Assembly (NCBI GenBank): GCA_900547945.1
Contig: URIT01000085.1
Span: 1 to 14,008 of the forward strand
Source of the DNA: an uncultured bacterium
GTDB lineage: Bacteria; Verrucomicrobiota; Kiritimatiellia; RFP12; UBA1067
Direction: 5' to 3'
Length of the DNA stretch: 14,008 bases
The notes under the pieces are model-generated. The model did not search any database. It saw nothing but the letters and a program-made list of their open reading frames with translations, and was not told where the DNA came from. Below, piece by piece: positions 7,231 to 14,008 of the stretch. How positions within the stretch are numbered: the stretch's first letter is position 1; the number at the start of each line of letters is the position of its first letter. The position numbers and the translations under genes are program-made.

Positions 7231-7235
7231 TCCTT
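7231..7235 (-). promoter_or_regulatory. Shine-Dalgarno site of the oxidoreductase gene
   Basis: AAGGA on the minus strand, inside an A-rich leader and 7 bases from ATG 7223. It decides the start in favour of 7223 over 7211. Confidence 0.7.
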
Positions 7236-7260
7236 TTTGTTGGTTAATACAATAACGAAA

Positions 7261-7289
7261 ATTCTAGCAGAACGGCGCAGGGACCGCAA
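7261..7289 (-). promoter_or_regulatory. Promoter of the exported oxidoreductase
   Basis: The minus strand has -35 TTGCGG (7289-7284), a 17-base spacer ending in TGC, and -10 TAGAAT (7266-7261), giving an extended -10. The predicted leader is about 31 bases and A+T-rich, unlike the surrounding DNA. The remaining gap 7290-7384 holds only short inverted pieces (TCCCG 7312-7316, CGGGA 7324-7328, TCCCG 7336-7340) that could form a weak hairpin after the ABC gene. Confidence 0.7.
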
Positions 7290-7384
7290 CCGTTCATTCG
7301 CGCCACCCTCATCCCGATTTTTCCGGGACGGCTTATCCCGATCCGCGACGGGGCGCACGGCTCCGCCGCCCGCGCGTGCGGCAC

Positions 7385-9823
7385 TCAGTTCACCGCGGCC
7401 TGGCGGAACTCGACGCGGCGCAGGAAGCGGATCTGGAGGTAGGTGAAGCCGATGAGCGCCACGCCGAGGAACCACGCCATCGTCGTCGCCGTGGAGAAGC
7501 GCAGGTTGTTGTACGCCTCCTTCCAGATCGCGAGCGAGAGGACGTTCGTCGCGTCGCCCGGCCCGCCGAAGGTCAGGAGGAAGATCGACCCCATGCCCTG
7601 GAACGCCGCGATGAACGCGCCCACGAAGTTGATCACCATGAGCGGCAGGAGCTGCGGCAGCGTGACGTGCCGGAAGCGGCCGAGGATGCCCGCGCCGTCG
7701 ATCGCCGCCGCCTCGTAGTAGTCCGGCGGCAGGCCGTGCAGCGCCGCGACGTAGATGAGCGAGGCCATGCCCGCCCCCGCCCAGACGCCCGGCAGGATGC
7801 AGCACGTCATCGCCCACGCCGGGTCCTGCAGCCAGGCGTGCCGCGCGACACCGAAGGCCGCGAGCAGCTGGTTGAGCATCCCGTTCTCCGTGGGGTCGAA
7901 CATCATCTTCCAGAGAAGCGTGACGACGAGCGCGCTCGTGAGGTGCGGCAGGAAGTAGACCGTGCGGAAGAAGACCTTGCCGCGCGGGATTTCACTGAGG
8001 AGCAGTGCGAGGAGAACCGGCGTCGTGAACCCGAGGACGAGCGTGATGCCGACGTACTGGAGCGTGCGCCCCCACGCCGCCCAGAAGCCGGGGTCGGAGG
8101 CGACGCGGATGAAGTTGTCGAGCCCCGTCCACGCGGGCGTCCCCACGATGCGGTAGTCCTGGAACGCCATCACGGCGCCCCGGATGAGCGGCCAGTAGCT
8201 CCAGAGCGCAATGGACGCCACCGCCGGCGCGAGGAAGAACCACGGCGCGAGACGCCGCCGCACGCCTCCCGTCGCGTCCCCGCACGCCCGCGCGCCCTCT
8301 CCGCGCCGTCCACCGCGCGCCCGCCACGCCATCCACCCGCACACGACGCCCACAAGGAGGACGATGCCGAGGAGGACGCGCGCGAGCGGACGCTTTGCCT
8401 CGACCGCGCGCGTGTCGGCGTGGAACATCAACCCCCGGTTTGCATCCTCGGTGATGGCCTTCAGCGCCGCCGCGCAGTCGAAATCGCCCCCCGCATCGCT
8501 CAGGAGGATGCCCAGGAAACGCCGGCTCACGAGGTCGCTCGCCGCCTGCCAGAACCCCACGTGCGGCTCCGTCACCGCCCGGATCCGCCCCGCCGCGAGG
8601 TCGTCGTACATCCGGCGGATGCCCGGCGGCACCTCGTCCAAATACTCCTCGAAGCCAAGCCGCCGCAGGTCGTCCGGCAGGCACCACCGCGCCCGTCCCT
8701 CGGCCACGTTCTTGCGCACCGTCTCGTCGTAGACGGTCTGCGAAGCGAGTTCCCGGACGCACGCCCACACGCGGTCGCGTTCCGCCTTCGACCGCCGTCC
8801 CACCCCTTCCGTCAGGGCGTAGAAGTGCTTGTGGGCCTGCAGGACGGGGCGGCACGCCGCGTCCGCCGCCGGGAACGGCATGAGCCCGATCTGCTCGGCG
8901 GGGAAGTTCAGGTTCTCCGTCAGGTAGGCCACCAGGTCCTCGCCGCCGAAGACGCTCACGATCTCACCCTGCACGAAGAGGTCCGCCACCTCGTTGCGGA
9001 GCGAGAGCTGCGGCAGGGCGCGCACGACGCCGCGCCCGATGAGGTCCTTCAGGAAGGCCGCCGCGCGCAGGCATTCCGGCGCGTCGAAGCACGCCTCCCA
9101 TTCATCCGCCGTCCCCGTCTTCCGCCGCACGACGTCGCCCCCCGCCGCGCCGACCCAGGGGAGGAAGCCCCAGGGACGGTTCTCGATGCCGAGCGCGCGC
9201 TGGCCGCGCTGCACCGCCGCGCCGGGGATCGTCTTGTCGCCGAACGTCAGCTTTTCGCACCAGGCGGCGAAGTCCGCCCAGGTGCGCGGCGGCGATTCGG
9301 GGTCGAGCCCCGCCGCCTTCACGAGGTCCTTGCGGTAGATGAGGCCGTAGTAGGCGAAGCCGGGCGTCGGCACGGCGTAGACCCTGCCGTCCTTCGTCGC
9401 GACGTCGCGCCAGAGCGGGGGCACGTCCTTCCAGCCCGGCCACTTCGCCTCGGCGTCCGAAAGCTTCCCGTCGCCGTCCGCATCCTCGCCGAGCCATTCA
9501 TTGAGCGGATGGCAGAAGCCCTCCTCGATGTCGTGGCGCAGCACGTGGAACCAGGCCTTGTAGACGTCGGGCGCCGTGCCGCCCGCGAGCGCGAGCATGA
9601 ACGTGGCGCGTCCGCCCGCGCCCGGCAGGGTGAGGCCGCCCCATCGGAGGGGGCGGATCTCCGGGTGCGCCGCCGTGAAGCGCAGGATCTGCTTCGTGGA
9701 GGGATCTTCCGGGTGGTCCGGACGGTAGCACATCAGGAACGTCACGTCCGTGACGTCCGCCGTCCGCGCGGGGACGGAGACGAAGGCCACCCCGGCGAGA
9801 AGACAGCAAATCCAACGGCGCAT
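7385..9823 (-). CDS. Fused extracellular solute-binding protein and ABC sugar permease
   Basis: An 812-aa protein joining two normally separate subunits of a carbohydrate-type ABC importer. Residues 1-20 are a signal peptide (MRRWICCLLAGVAFVSVPARTA). Residues about 22-470 resemble family 1 (MalE-like) solute-binding proteins and contain a canonical EF-hand loop, DADGDGKLSDAE, at 114-125. A transmembrane helix at about 478-500 is followed by an Arg-rich cytoplasmic linker. About 520-812 is a MalF/UgpA-type permease with around six helices and the ATPase-contact EAA loop (E704 AAAIDGAGILGRFRHVTLP). The predicted topology puts the binding domain in the periplasm, tethered to the channel. ATG 9823 has GGAG 4 bases upstream and is 29 bases after panB. 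No MalG-type second permease or ATPase gene is present. Frame and fusion are clear; the substrate is unknown. Confidence 0.88.
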   Translation of the reverse strand: MRRWICCLLAGVAFVSVPARTADVTDVTFLMCYRPDHPEDPSTKQILRFTAAHPEIRPLRWGGLTLPGAGGRATFMLALAGGTAPDVYKAWFHVLRHDIEEGFCHPLNEWLGEDADGDGKLSDAEAKWPGWKDVPPLWRDVATKDGRVYAVPTPGFAYYGLIYRKDLVKAAGLDPESPPRTWADFAAWCEKLTFGDKTIPGAAVQRGQRALGIENRPWGFLPWVGAAGGDVVRRKTGTADEWEACFDAPECLRAAAFLKDLIGRGVVRALPQLSLRNEVADLFVQGEIVSVFGGEDLVAYLTENLNFPAEQIGLMPFPAADAACRPVLQAHKHFYALTEGVGRRSKAERDRVWACVRELASQTVYDETVRKNVAEGRARWCLPDDLRRLGFEEYLDEVPPGIRRMYDDLAAGRIRAVTEPHVGFWQAASDLVSRRFLGILLSDAGGDFDCAAALKAITEDANRGLMFHADTRAVEAKRPLARVLLGIVLLVGVVCGWMAWRARGGRRGEGARACGDATGGVRRRLAPWFFLAPAVASIALWSYWPLIRGAVMAFQDYRIVGTPAWTGLDNFIRVASDPGFWAAWGRTLQYVGITLVLGFTTPVLLALLLSEIPRGKVFFRTVYFLPHLTSALVVTLLWKMMFDPTENGMLNQLLAAFGVARHAWLQDPAWAMTCCILPGVWAGAGMASLIYVAALHGLPPDYYEAAAIDGAGILGRFRHVTLPQLLPLMVINFVGAFIAAFQGMGSIFLLTFGGPGDATNVLSLAIWKEAYNNLRFSTATTMAWFLGVALIGFTYLQIRFLRRVEFRQAAVN
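9482..9517 (-). other. EF-hand-type calcium-binding loop neighbourhood within the binding domain
   Basis: The loop itself, DADGDGKLSDAE, is encoded by 9484 down to 9449; the preceding residues PLNEWLGE lie just upstream. Ligand positions 1, 3, 5 and 12 are D, D, D and E, with Gly at 6, matching the DxDxDGxxxxxE consensus. The E. coli galactose-binding protein is a known case of a binding protein with an EF-hand-like Ca2+ site. Confidence 0.6.
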
Positions 9824-9852
9824 GGAACTCCGCGACGGCACGCAACGCCCCG

Positions 9853-10638
9853 TCACGCGCGCGGCGGCGGGAACGTCCCGTCCGCGACTTCGGCGACGTA
9901 CTGCGCGAAGGCGGCCTTCGCCGTCTCGGCGAGGTGCGCGTACTTCTTCGCGAACGACGGCACATGCCCGTCGTTGAGCCCGAGGAGGTCGTGCATGACG
10001 AGCCACTGCGCATCGCAGACGGGCCCCGCGCCGATGCCGACCGTGGGGACCTTCAGCGCGGCGGTGACCGCCGCCGCCAGTTCGTCCGGCACGCATTCAA
10101 GCGTCACCGCGAACGCGCCCGCCGCCTCCACGGCCCGCGCGTCGGCGAGGACCTGTTCCGCCGCCTCGCGCGTCTTGCCCTGCATCCGGAAGCCGCCGTA
10201 GGCGTTTACGCTCTGGGGCGTCATGCCGACGTGCGCAAGGACGGGGATGCCGGCCTCGGACATCCGGCGGATGAGACCCGAGACGCGCGCGCCGCCTTCA
10301 AGCTTCACCGCGTCCGCGCCGACCTTGAGGCACGCGACGGCGTTCGCCATCGCCGCGTCGTCGCCGCACTGGTAGCTTCCGAACGGGAGGTCCGCGACGA
10401 CGAGCGCGTCCTTCACGGCGCGCGCGACGGCGGCCGTCGCGCTCAGCGTCTCCTCCATCTTCACGGGCAGCGTCGTCCCGTAGCCGAGCATCGTCATGCC
10501 CATCGAATCGCCCACGAGGATGCAGGGAATGCCCGCCGCGTCCGCGAGATGGGCGAAACAGGCGTCATACGCCGTGCAGCAGCCAAGTTTCCGCTTGCCC
10601 TTGGCGGCCTGAAAAGCCGCGACTGTCCATTTCTTCAT
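9853..10638 (-). CDS. panB: 3-methyl-2-oxobutanoate hydroxymethyltransferase
   Basis: A 261-aa TIM-barrel enzyme (ketopantoate hydroxymethyltransferase) that adds a one-carbon unit from 5,10-methylene-THF to 2-oxoisovalerate, the first committed step to pantothenate and coenzyme A. Active-site features are VGDSMGM (42-48) with metal ligand D44, D83 in VADLPFGSYQ, K112 and E114 in VKLEGG, the catalytic E181 in LECVP, and GIGAGPVCDAQ (201-211). Length and motif spacing are standard, with Ala at the usual Gly of CDGQ. ATG 10638 is 8 bases after the radical SAM stop and has no Shine-Dalgarno site, but a perfect TATAAT lies 7 bases upstream. No panC or panD is nearby. Identity is secure. Confidence 0.96.
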   Translation of the reverse strand: MKKWTVAAFQAAKGKRKLGCCTAYDACFAHLADAAGIPCILVGDSMGMTMLGYGTTLPVKMEETLSATAAVARAVKDALVVADLPFGSYQCGDDAAMANAVACLKVGADAVKLEGGARVSGLIRRMSEAGIPVLAHVGMTPQSVNAYGGFRMQGKTREAAEQVLADARAVEAAGAFAVTLECVPDELAAAVTAALKVPTVGIGAGPVCDAQWLVMHDLLGLNDGHVPSFAKKYAHLAETAKAAFAQYVAEVADGTFPPPRA

Positions 10639-10645
10639 GGCGCGT

Positions 10646-10654
10646 ATTATAGCA
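10646..10654 (-). promoter_or_regulatory. Extended -10 promoter of panB, predicted leaderless
   Basis: The minus strand reads TGCTATAAT (10654-10646): a perfect -10 with TGn extension. Seven bases (ACGCGCC) separate it from the ATG, so the transcript should begin at the start codon. No good -35 is visible. The TAA stop of the upstream radical SAM gene is inside the -10 hexamer. Confidence 0.7.
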
Positions 10655-12248
10655 TAGTTGGTGAAAACCAGAAGGAGAGGGGTTTCGAGAAGCCCGCACC
10701 GCGCATGTAGTTGTAGAGCGCGAGGCGCAGGCCCTTCCCGATGCGGTCCCAGTCCGGCGCGCCCGGCTCCTCGAACGGGATCTCGTTCCGCGCGAAGACC
10801 GGGCGGCGGCGACCCGCCCGCGCCGACGGCGCCGCCACGCGGATGCCGAACGCCTCCGGGCGCTGCGCGATGGGCGAGTGGACCGTGAGGGCGAAGCGGT
10901 GGAAGAACGCGCTCTGGACCAGGCCCTCCCGGAAGAAGCGGCGCACGTGCCCGAGCGCGGCGACGGCCTCGCGCGCCGTCTGGGTGGGGAAACCGTACAT
11001 GAGGTAGGCGTGGACGAGGATGCCCGCGTCGCGGAACGCCGTGAGCGCCGCCCGGGCGGAGGCGAGCGTGATGCCCTTGTTCATCAGCTTCAGCAGACGG
11101 TCCACGGCGCATTCGAGCCCGCCCGTGACGGCGATGCACCCCGCCCGCGCCATGAGCCGCGCGAGCTGCGGCGTGAACGCCGTGTCGAACCGCACGTTCC
11201 CCCACCAGCGGCAGCGGAACTTCCGCCGCAGGATCTCGCGGCACATCCGCGAAAGGAGCGCGGGCGGCATCGCCTCGTCCGTGAAGTGGAAGCCCGGCGG
11301 CGGGAGGCGCGGGGAGACCTGCCCCGTCTCGCGGGCAACCGCCTCCATCGCGTCGACGAGCGTCGCCGCGTCCGGCATCTCGAAGCACTTGATGTAGTCG
11401 AGCGTCACGTCGCAGAAGGCGCACTTGTGCCAGTAGCAGCCGCGCGCCATCTGGATCTTGAGCCAGCGCCCCGTGGACCACAGGCGGTGCATGGGGTTCT
11501 CGGACTCCGGCAGGTCCATGTAGAGCGAGAGGTCCAGCCCCGCGTAGGACGGCTTGACGAAGGACGGGATGGCCGGAGAGGGCGTCTGGGATTGGGGGGT
11601 GGGGGCTGGGGACTGGAGGTATTCGAGCCACGGCGCGTAGCCCTCGTCGTACATGACCGCGTCGAAGAAGCGTCCCACGCGCGCGTCGTCGAGCGACCGC
11701 AGTTCGGTGTTCACGTAGCCGCCGCCCAGCACGAGCCTCACGCCGGGCGCCACGCGGCGCACCGTCTGCGCGATCCGGAATGCGCCGAGCAGCGTGCCGG
11801 GGAAGGGACACGTCACGCCGACAACCTCCGGCTTCAGATCCCGCAGATACGCCTCGACGCGCGCTTCGAGCATCCGGTCGATCGGGCTCCGGCGGCGGAG
11901 CCGCCGGAGGAGCGGACCAAAGTCCGGCAACGCCACGCCCAGCCGTTCGGCATAGCGGGAGAATCCGAAGTCGGCATCGACGTGGTCGCGGATCCAAAGC
12001 GCAAGATCGTCCATGTACGCCGTCATCTCCACCTTCGCGTCGGCGGAGAGGTGCGGGTTCTGCAGGATCTCGATCGCCTCGTCCACGAACTCGTCGCCGT
12101 AGGTGCGCAGCACCTCCAGCGCGACCTCGATCGAAAGGTCGCGCTGCGTACAGGCATAGCCCCGTGCGGAAAGAAACCCCACCAGCGAAGCCGTGGCGGG
12201 GTAGGGGGTGTTCAGCTGAACAAACGGAGGCGTCAGGAACAGGATCAT
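10647..12248 (-). CDS. B12-binding-domain-type radical SAM protein, function unknown
   Basis: A 533-aa protein. The N-terminal part (about 1-210) has the Rossmann-like layout of B12-binding radical SAM enzymes (MILFLTPPFVQLNTPYPA, then VVGVTCPFPGT and RLVLGGGYVNTEL) but lacks the DxHxxG cobalamin motif. A Pro/Ser/Gln/Thr-rich linker at about 211-224 is encoded by heptamer repeats. The radical SAM core carries cluster cysteines C271, C276 and C279, spaced CX4CX2C rather than CX3CX2C. FHFTDEAMPP and TGGLECAVDRLLKLMNKG follow, and the C-terminal region (about 450-533) is less recognisable. The start overlaps the helicase stop as ATGA, implying coupling. No Shine-Dalgarno site is evident. Enzymes of this layout methylate or rearrange varied substrates; none can be assigned. 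Confidence 0.88.
   Translation of the reverse strand: MILFLTPPFVQLNTPYPATASLVGFLSARGYACTQRDLSIEVALEVLRTYGDEFVDEAIEILQNPHLSADAKVEMTAYMDDLALWIRDHVDADFGFSRYAERLGVALPDFGPLLRRLRRRSPIDRMLEARVEAYLRDLKPEVVGVTCPFPGTLLGAFRIAQTVRRVAPGVRLVLGGGYVNTELRSLDDARVGRFFDAVMYDEGYAPWLEYLQSPAPTPQSQTPSPAIPSFVKPSYAGLDLSLYMDLPESENPMHRLWSTGRWLKIQMARGCYWHKCAFCDVTLDYIKCFEMPDAATLVDAMEAVARETGQVSPRLPPPGFHFTDEAMPPALLSRMCREILRRKFRCRWWGNVRFDTAFTPQLARLMARAGCIAVTGGLECAVDRLLKLMNKGITLASARAALTAFRDAGILVHAYLMYGFPTQTAREAVAALGHVRRFFREGLVQSAFFHRFALTVHSPIAQRPEAFGIRVAAPSARAGRRRPVFARNEIPFEEPGAPDWDRIGKGLRLALYNYMRGAGFSKPLSFWFSPTML
11588..11615. repeat. Four degenerate heptamers inside the radical SAM gene
   Basis: On the plus strand: GGGATTG, GGGGGTG, GGGGCTG, GGGACTG in tandem (consensus GGGRNTG). 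They encode the Pro/Gln/Ser/Thr linker between the B12-type and radical SAM domains. They resemble the short tandemly repeated heptamers known from cyanobacterial genomes. Composition differs sharply from the flanking coding DNA. Confidence 0.7.
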
Positions 12249-14008
12249 GCGCCCGGGGGCGGCGTGGGCGCCGTCGGTTCGGCCGCAGCCGTCGCGGCGG
12301 GCGTTTCGGCCTTCGCCTCGGTCACGGGGGCGTCAAGGGACCACTCCTCGAACCGCTGCTTCTGCTCGACGGGCTTGGAGTAGACGTCCGTCTCGTCGAC
12401 GACCTTCTTCGGCTCCAGGGCGTTCTCGAAGGTCGGGAGCGGACGCGGCGGCAGGTCTTCCTGCACGATGACGCGCCCTTCCTGCCCGGCGGCGTTCCTG
12501 ACGACCATCCCGCCCACCAGGGCGGCGGCGGCGGCCTTCTGCTCCTCCGTCACGGCCTCGCGGGCATCGACCTCGGCCTTGGCGGCCTCGTCCACCTCGC
12601 CCAGCTTCGTGTGGCGCGCGGGGAGGCCCTTCAGGAGCGGGTCGTCGTCCTGGATGATCGTGCACTTGAGCGGCTCCTTGATGTACGCCTCGATCTCGGG
12701 GATCGCGAAGCTCTCGTCCTCGTCCGCGAAGGAGATCGCGATGCCGGTGTTGCCGGCGCGCCCCGTGCGGCCGATGCGGTGGACGTAGTCCTCGGCCTCG
12801 TAGGGGAAGTCGAAGTTGATCACGTACTCCACGTCGTCCACGTGGATGCCGCGCCCCGCGACGTCGGTGGCGACCACGATCTTGACCGCGCCCTCGCGGA
12901 AGTCCTCCAGCACCTTGAGGCGCTTGTTCTGGTTGACGTCGCCGGAGAGCATCTCGCAGCTCACGCCGCGGCACTTGAGCGATTCGTAGACGTCCTCGGT
13001 CGTCGCCTTGCGGTTGCAGAAGACGATCGCGCGGGCGTCCGGGTGGAGGGCGATGTGGTTGAAGAGCACCTTGAACTTGTCGTCCGCGCGCACGACGTAC
13101 ACGACCTGGCGCACGGTGTCCGTGGCGTTGTGGTCGCTTTCGACCTCGGCCTTGACGGGCTCCGCCATCCAGCGGGAGGCGAGGCGCATCACGTCGTCCG
13201 TCAGCGTGGCGGAGTAGAGCATCGTCGCGCGCCTGTCCTTGGGGGGCAGGTGGTTCATGATGCGGCTCACATCCGGGATGAAGCCCATGTCGAGCATCCG
13301 GTCCGCCTCGTCGATGACGAGCGTATCGACCTTGCCGAGATCGACCACGCGGCGCTGGCAGAAGTCGAGGAGGCGCCCCGGCGTCGCGACGAGCAGGTCG
13401 ACCGGCGCGGCGAGGATCTCCTCCCGCTGGCGGTCGAAGTCCATGCCGCCGTAGACGGCGAGCGAGCGGAGGCCGCAGTATTTGCCGATGGCGTCCGCGT
13501 CCTTGCAGATCTGGATCACGAGCTCGCGCGTCGGCGCGATGACGAGCGCGCGCGGCGCGCCGCCCTGCTTCGCGCGATTCTCCGGCGTGCGGAGGTAGCG
13601 CGTGAGGATCGCCACGAGGAACGCGGCCGTCTTGCCGCTGCCCGTCTGCGCCTTGCCGGCGACGTTCTTGCCGTCGAGGGCGTTCTGGAGCGAGAGGGCC
13701 TGGATCTCCGTGCAGTACTGGAAGCCGAGGTCCGCGATGCCGTGCAGCACCTCGGCGGGGAGGTCGAAGTCCTGGAAGCGCTTCTTGCCCTCCATTTCGG
13801 GCACCACGAAGGAGGCCGGATCCCACGCCGCGTGCGCGGCCTTGCGCGCCTCCATCTCCTCGGCGCTCACCACGCCGCCGGGGCGCATCTCGTTCGCGGC
13901 GGTGTTGACGCTCTTCGGGCCACGGCGCGAACCGTCGCGCCGACGCTCCTCGCGCGCCCCGCGCTCACTGCGGCGCGCGCCACGCGGTTCATCGCGCCGA
14001 CGCTCGCC
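12245..14008 (-). CDS. rhlB: RhlB-like DEAD-box ATP-dependent RNA helicase (5' end outside the window)
   Basis: An ATP-dependent RNA helicase, probably unwinding RNA for degradation or ribosome assembly. Numbering from ATG 13888: Q-motif region GFQYCTEIQ (55-63; Cys where most families have Pro, as in E. coli RhlB), motif I AQTGSGKT (80-87), PTREL (119-123), DEAD (193-196), SAT (226-228), TDVAGRGIHV (341-350) and HRIGRTGR (370-377). The segments LSGDVNQNKRL and IPEIEAYI also match RhlB closely. A charged then Ala/Pro-rich tail covers 440-547. The frame stays open upstream of 13888 to the window edge (at least 40 more codons) with an Arg/Glu/Gly-rich sequence, so the true start is probably beyond the window and 13888 may be internal. 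The stop overlaps the radical SAM start. Confidence 0.93.
   Translation of the reverse strand, partial: GERRRDEPRGARRSERGAREERRRDGSRRGPKSVNTAANEMRPGGVVSAEEMEARKAAHAAWDPASFVVPEMEGKKRFQDFDLPAEVLHGIADLGFQYCTEIQALSLQNALDGKNVAGKAQTGSGKTAAFLVAILTRYLRTPENRAKQGGAPRALVIAPTRELVIQICKDADAIGKYCGLRSLAVYGGMDFDRQREEILAAPVDLLVATPGRLLDFCQRRVVDLGKVDTLVIDEADRMLDMGFIPDVSRIMNHLPPKDRRATMLYSATLTDDVMRLASRWMAEPVKAEVESDHNATDTVRQVVYVVRADDKFKVLFNHIALHPDARAIVFCNRKATTEDVYESLKCRGVSCEMLSGDVNQNKRLKVLEDFREGAVKIVVATDVAGRGIHVDDVEYVINFDFPYEAEDYVHRIGRTGRAGNTGIAISFADEDESFAIPEIEAYIKEPLKCTIIQDDDPLLKGLPARHTKLGEVDEAAKAEVDAREAVTEEQKAAAAALVGGMVVRNAAGQEGRVIVQEDLPPRPLPTFENALEPKKVVDETDVYSKPVEQKQRFEEWSLDAPVTEAKAETPAATAAAEPTAPTPPPGA

Noticed and set aside
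7312..7340. Possible intrinsic terminator after the ABC fusion gene (TCCCG/CGGGA pieces with a T-run on the plus strand)
   Set aside because: The stem is only 5 bp, and the T-run is on the plus strand between arms, not after a hairpin in the direction of transcription.
7224..7817. N-terminal extension of the oxidoreductase frame beyond ATG 7223
   Set aside because: The extension is Arg/Gly-rich shadow sequence overlapping the ABC gene and crosses the promoter. The Tat signal begins right after ATG 7223, which has a good Shine-Dalgarno site.
7376..10201. A 941-codon open frame on the plus strand opposite the ABC fusion gene and the 3' part of panB
   Set aside because: Its translation is Arg/His/Ala/Glu-rich low complexity without family motifs. 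It is the expected antisense shadow of G+C-rich coding DNA, and the minus strand has clear domains.

Overview
The window is G+C-rich DNA (roughly two thirds G+C by eye). All eight genes lie on the minus strand, so transcription runs from high to low coordinates. The protein mix suggests a Gram-negative bacterium of the PVC group, most plausibly Kiritimatiellota or Verrucomicrobiota: a twin-arginine-exported Gfo/Idh/MocA oxidoreductase of the QKP type, several type IV pilus ATPases, a RhlB-type helicase and an ABC binding protein fused to its permease. The placement is an inference from protein character; no rRNA or tRNA gene was seen.

Reading in the direction of transcription, the first block (14008 to 7385) starts with a RhlB-like DEAD-box RNA helicase cut by the window edge. 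A B12-binding-type radical SAM protein follows with a 4-base ATGA overlap, then panB (pantothenate synthesis), whose own -10 box contains the radical SAM stop codon, then a periplasmic binding protein fused to an ABC permease. The four genes could be read as one transcript, with an internal promoter at panB.

The second block (7289 to 5558) is one exported oxidoreductase with its own well-formed promoter and Shine-Dalgarno site, ending at a strong hairpin. The third (5560 to 4846) is rph (RNase PH), whose extended -10 lies 7 nt from the start codon, so its transcript is predicted to be leaderless. The fourth (4756 to 220) is a three-ATPase operon, pilB-like / pilT / pilB-like, driven by a near-consensus promoter. 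It would supply the extension and retraction motors of a type IV pilus or related machine; the other machine parts are not in the window. The last 219 bases (1-219) carry a cluster of inverted and direct repeats around a GGACGTCG core.

I see no mobile element, CRISPR array, phage gene or defence island. The points most worth checking are: leaderless or near-leaderless promoters in front of three genes; an orphan binding-protein/permease fusion carrying a canonical EF-hand loop; a radical SAM protein with CX4CX2C spacing and a heptamer-repeat insertion; the paired pilB paralogues around pilT; an Arg/Glu/Gly-rich helicase extension; and the palindromic repeat cluster.
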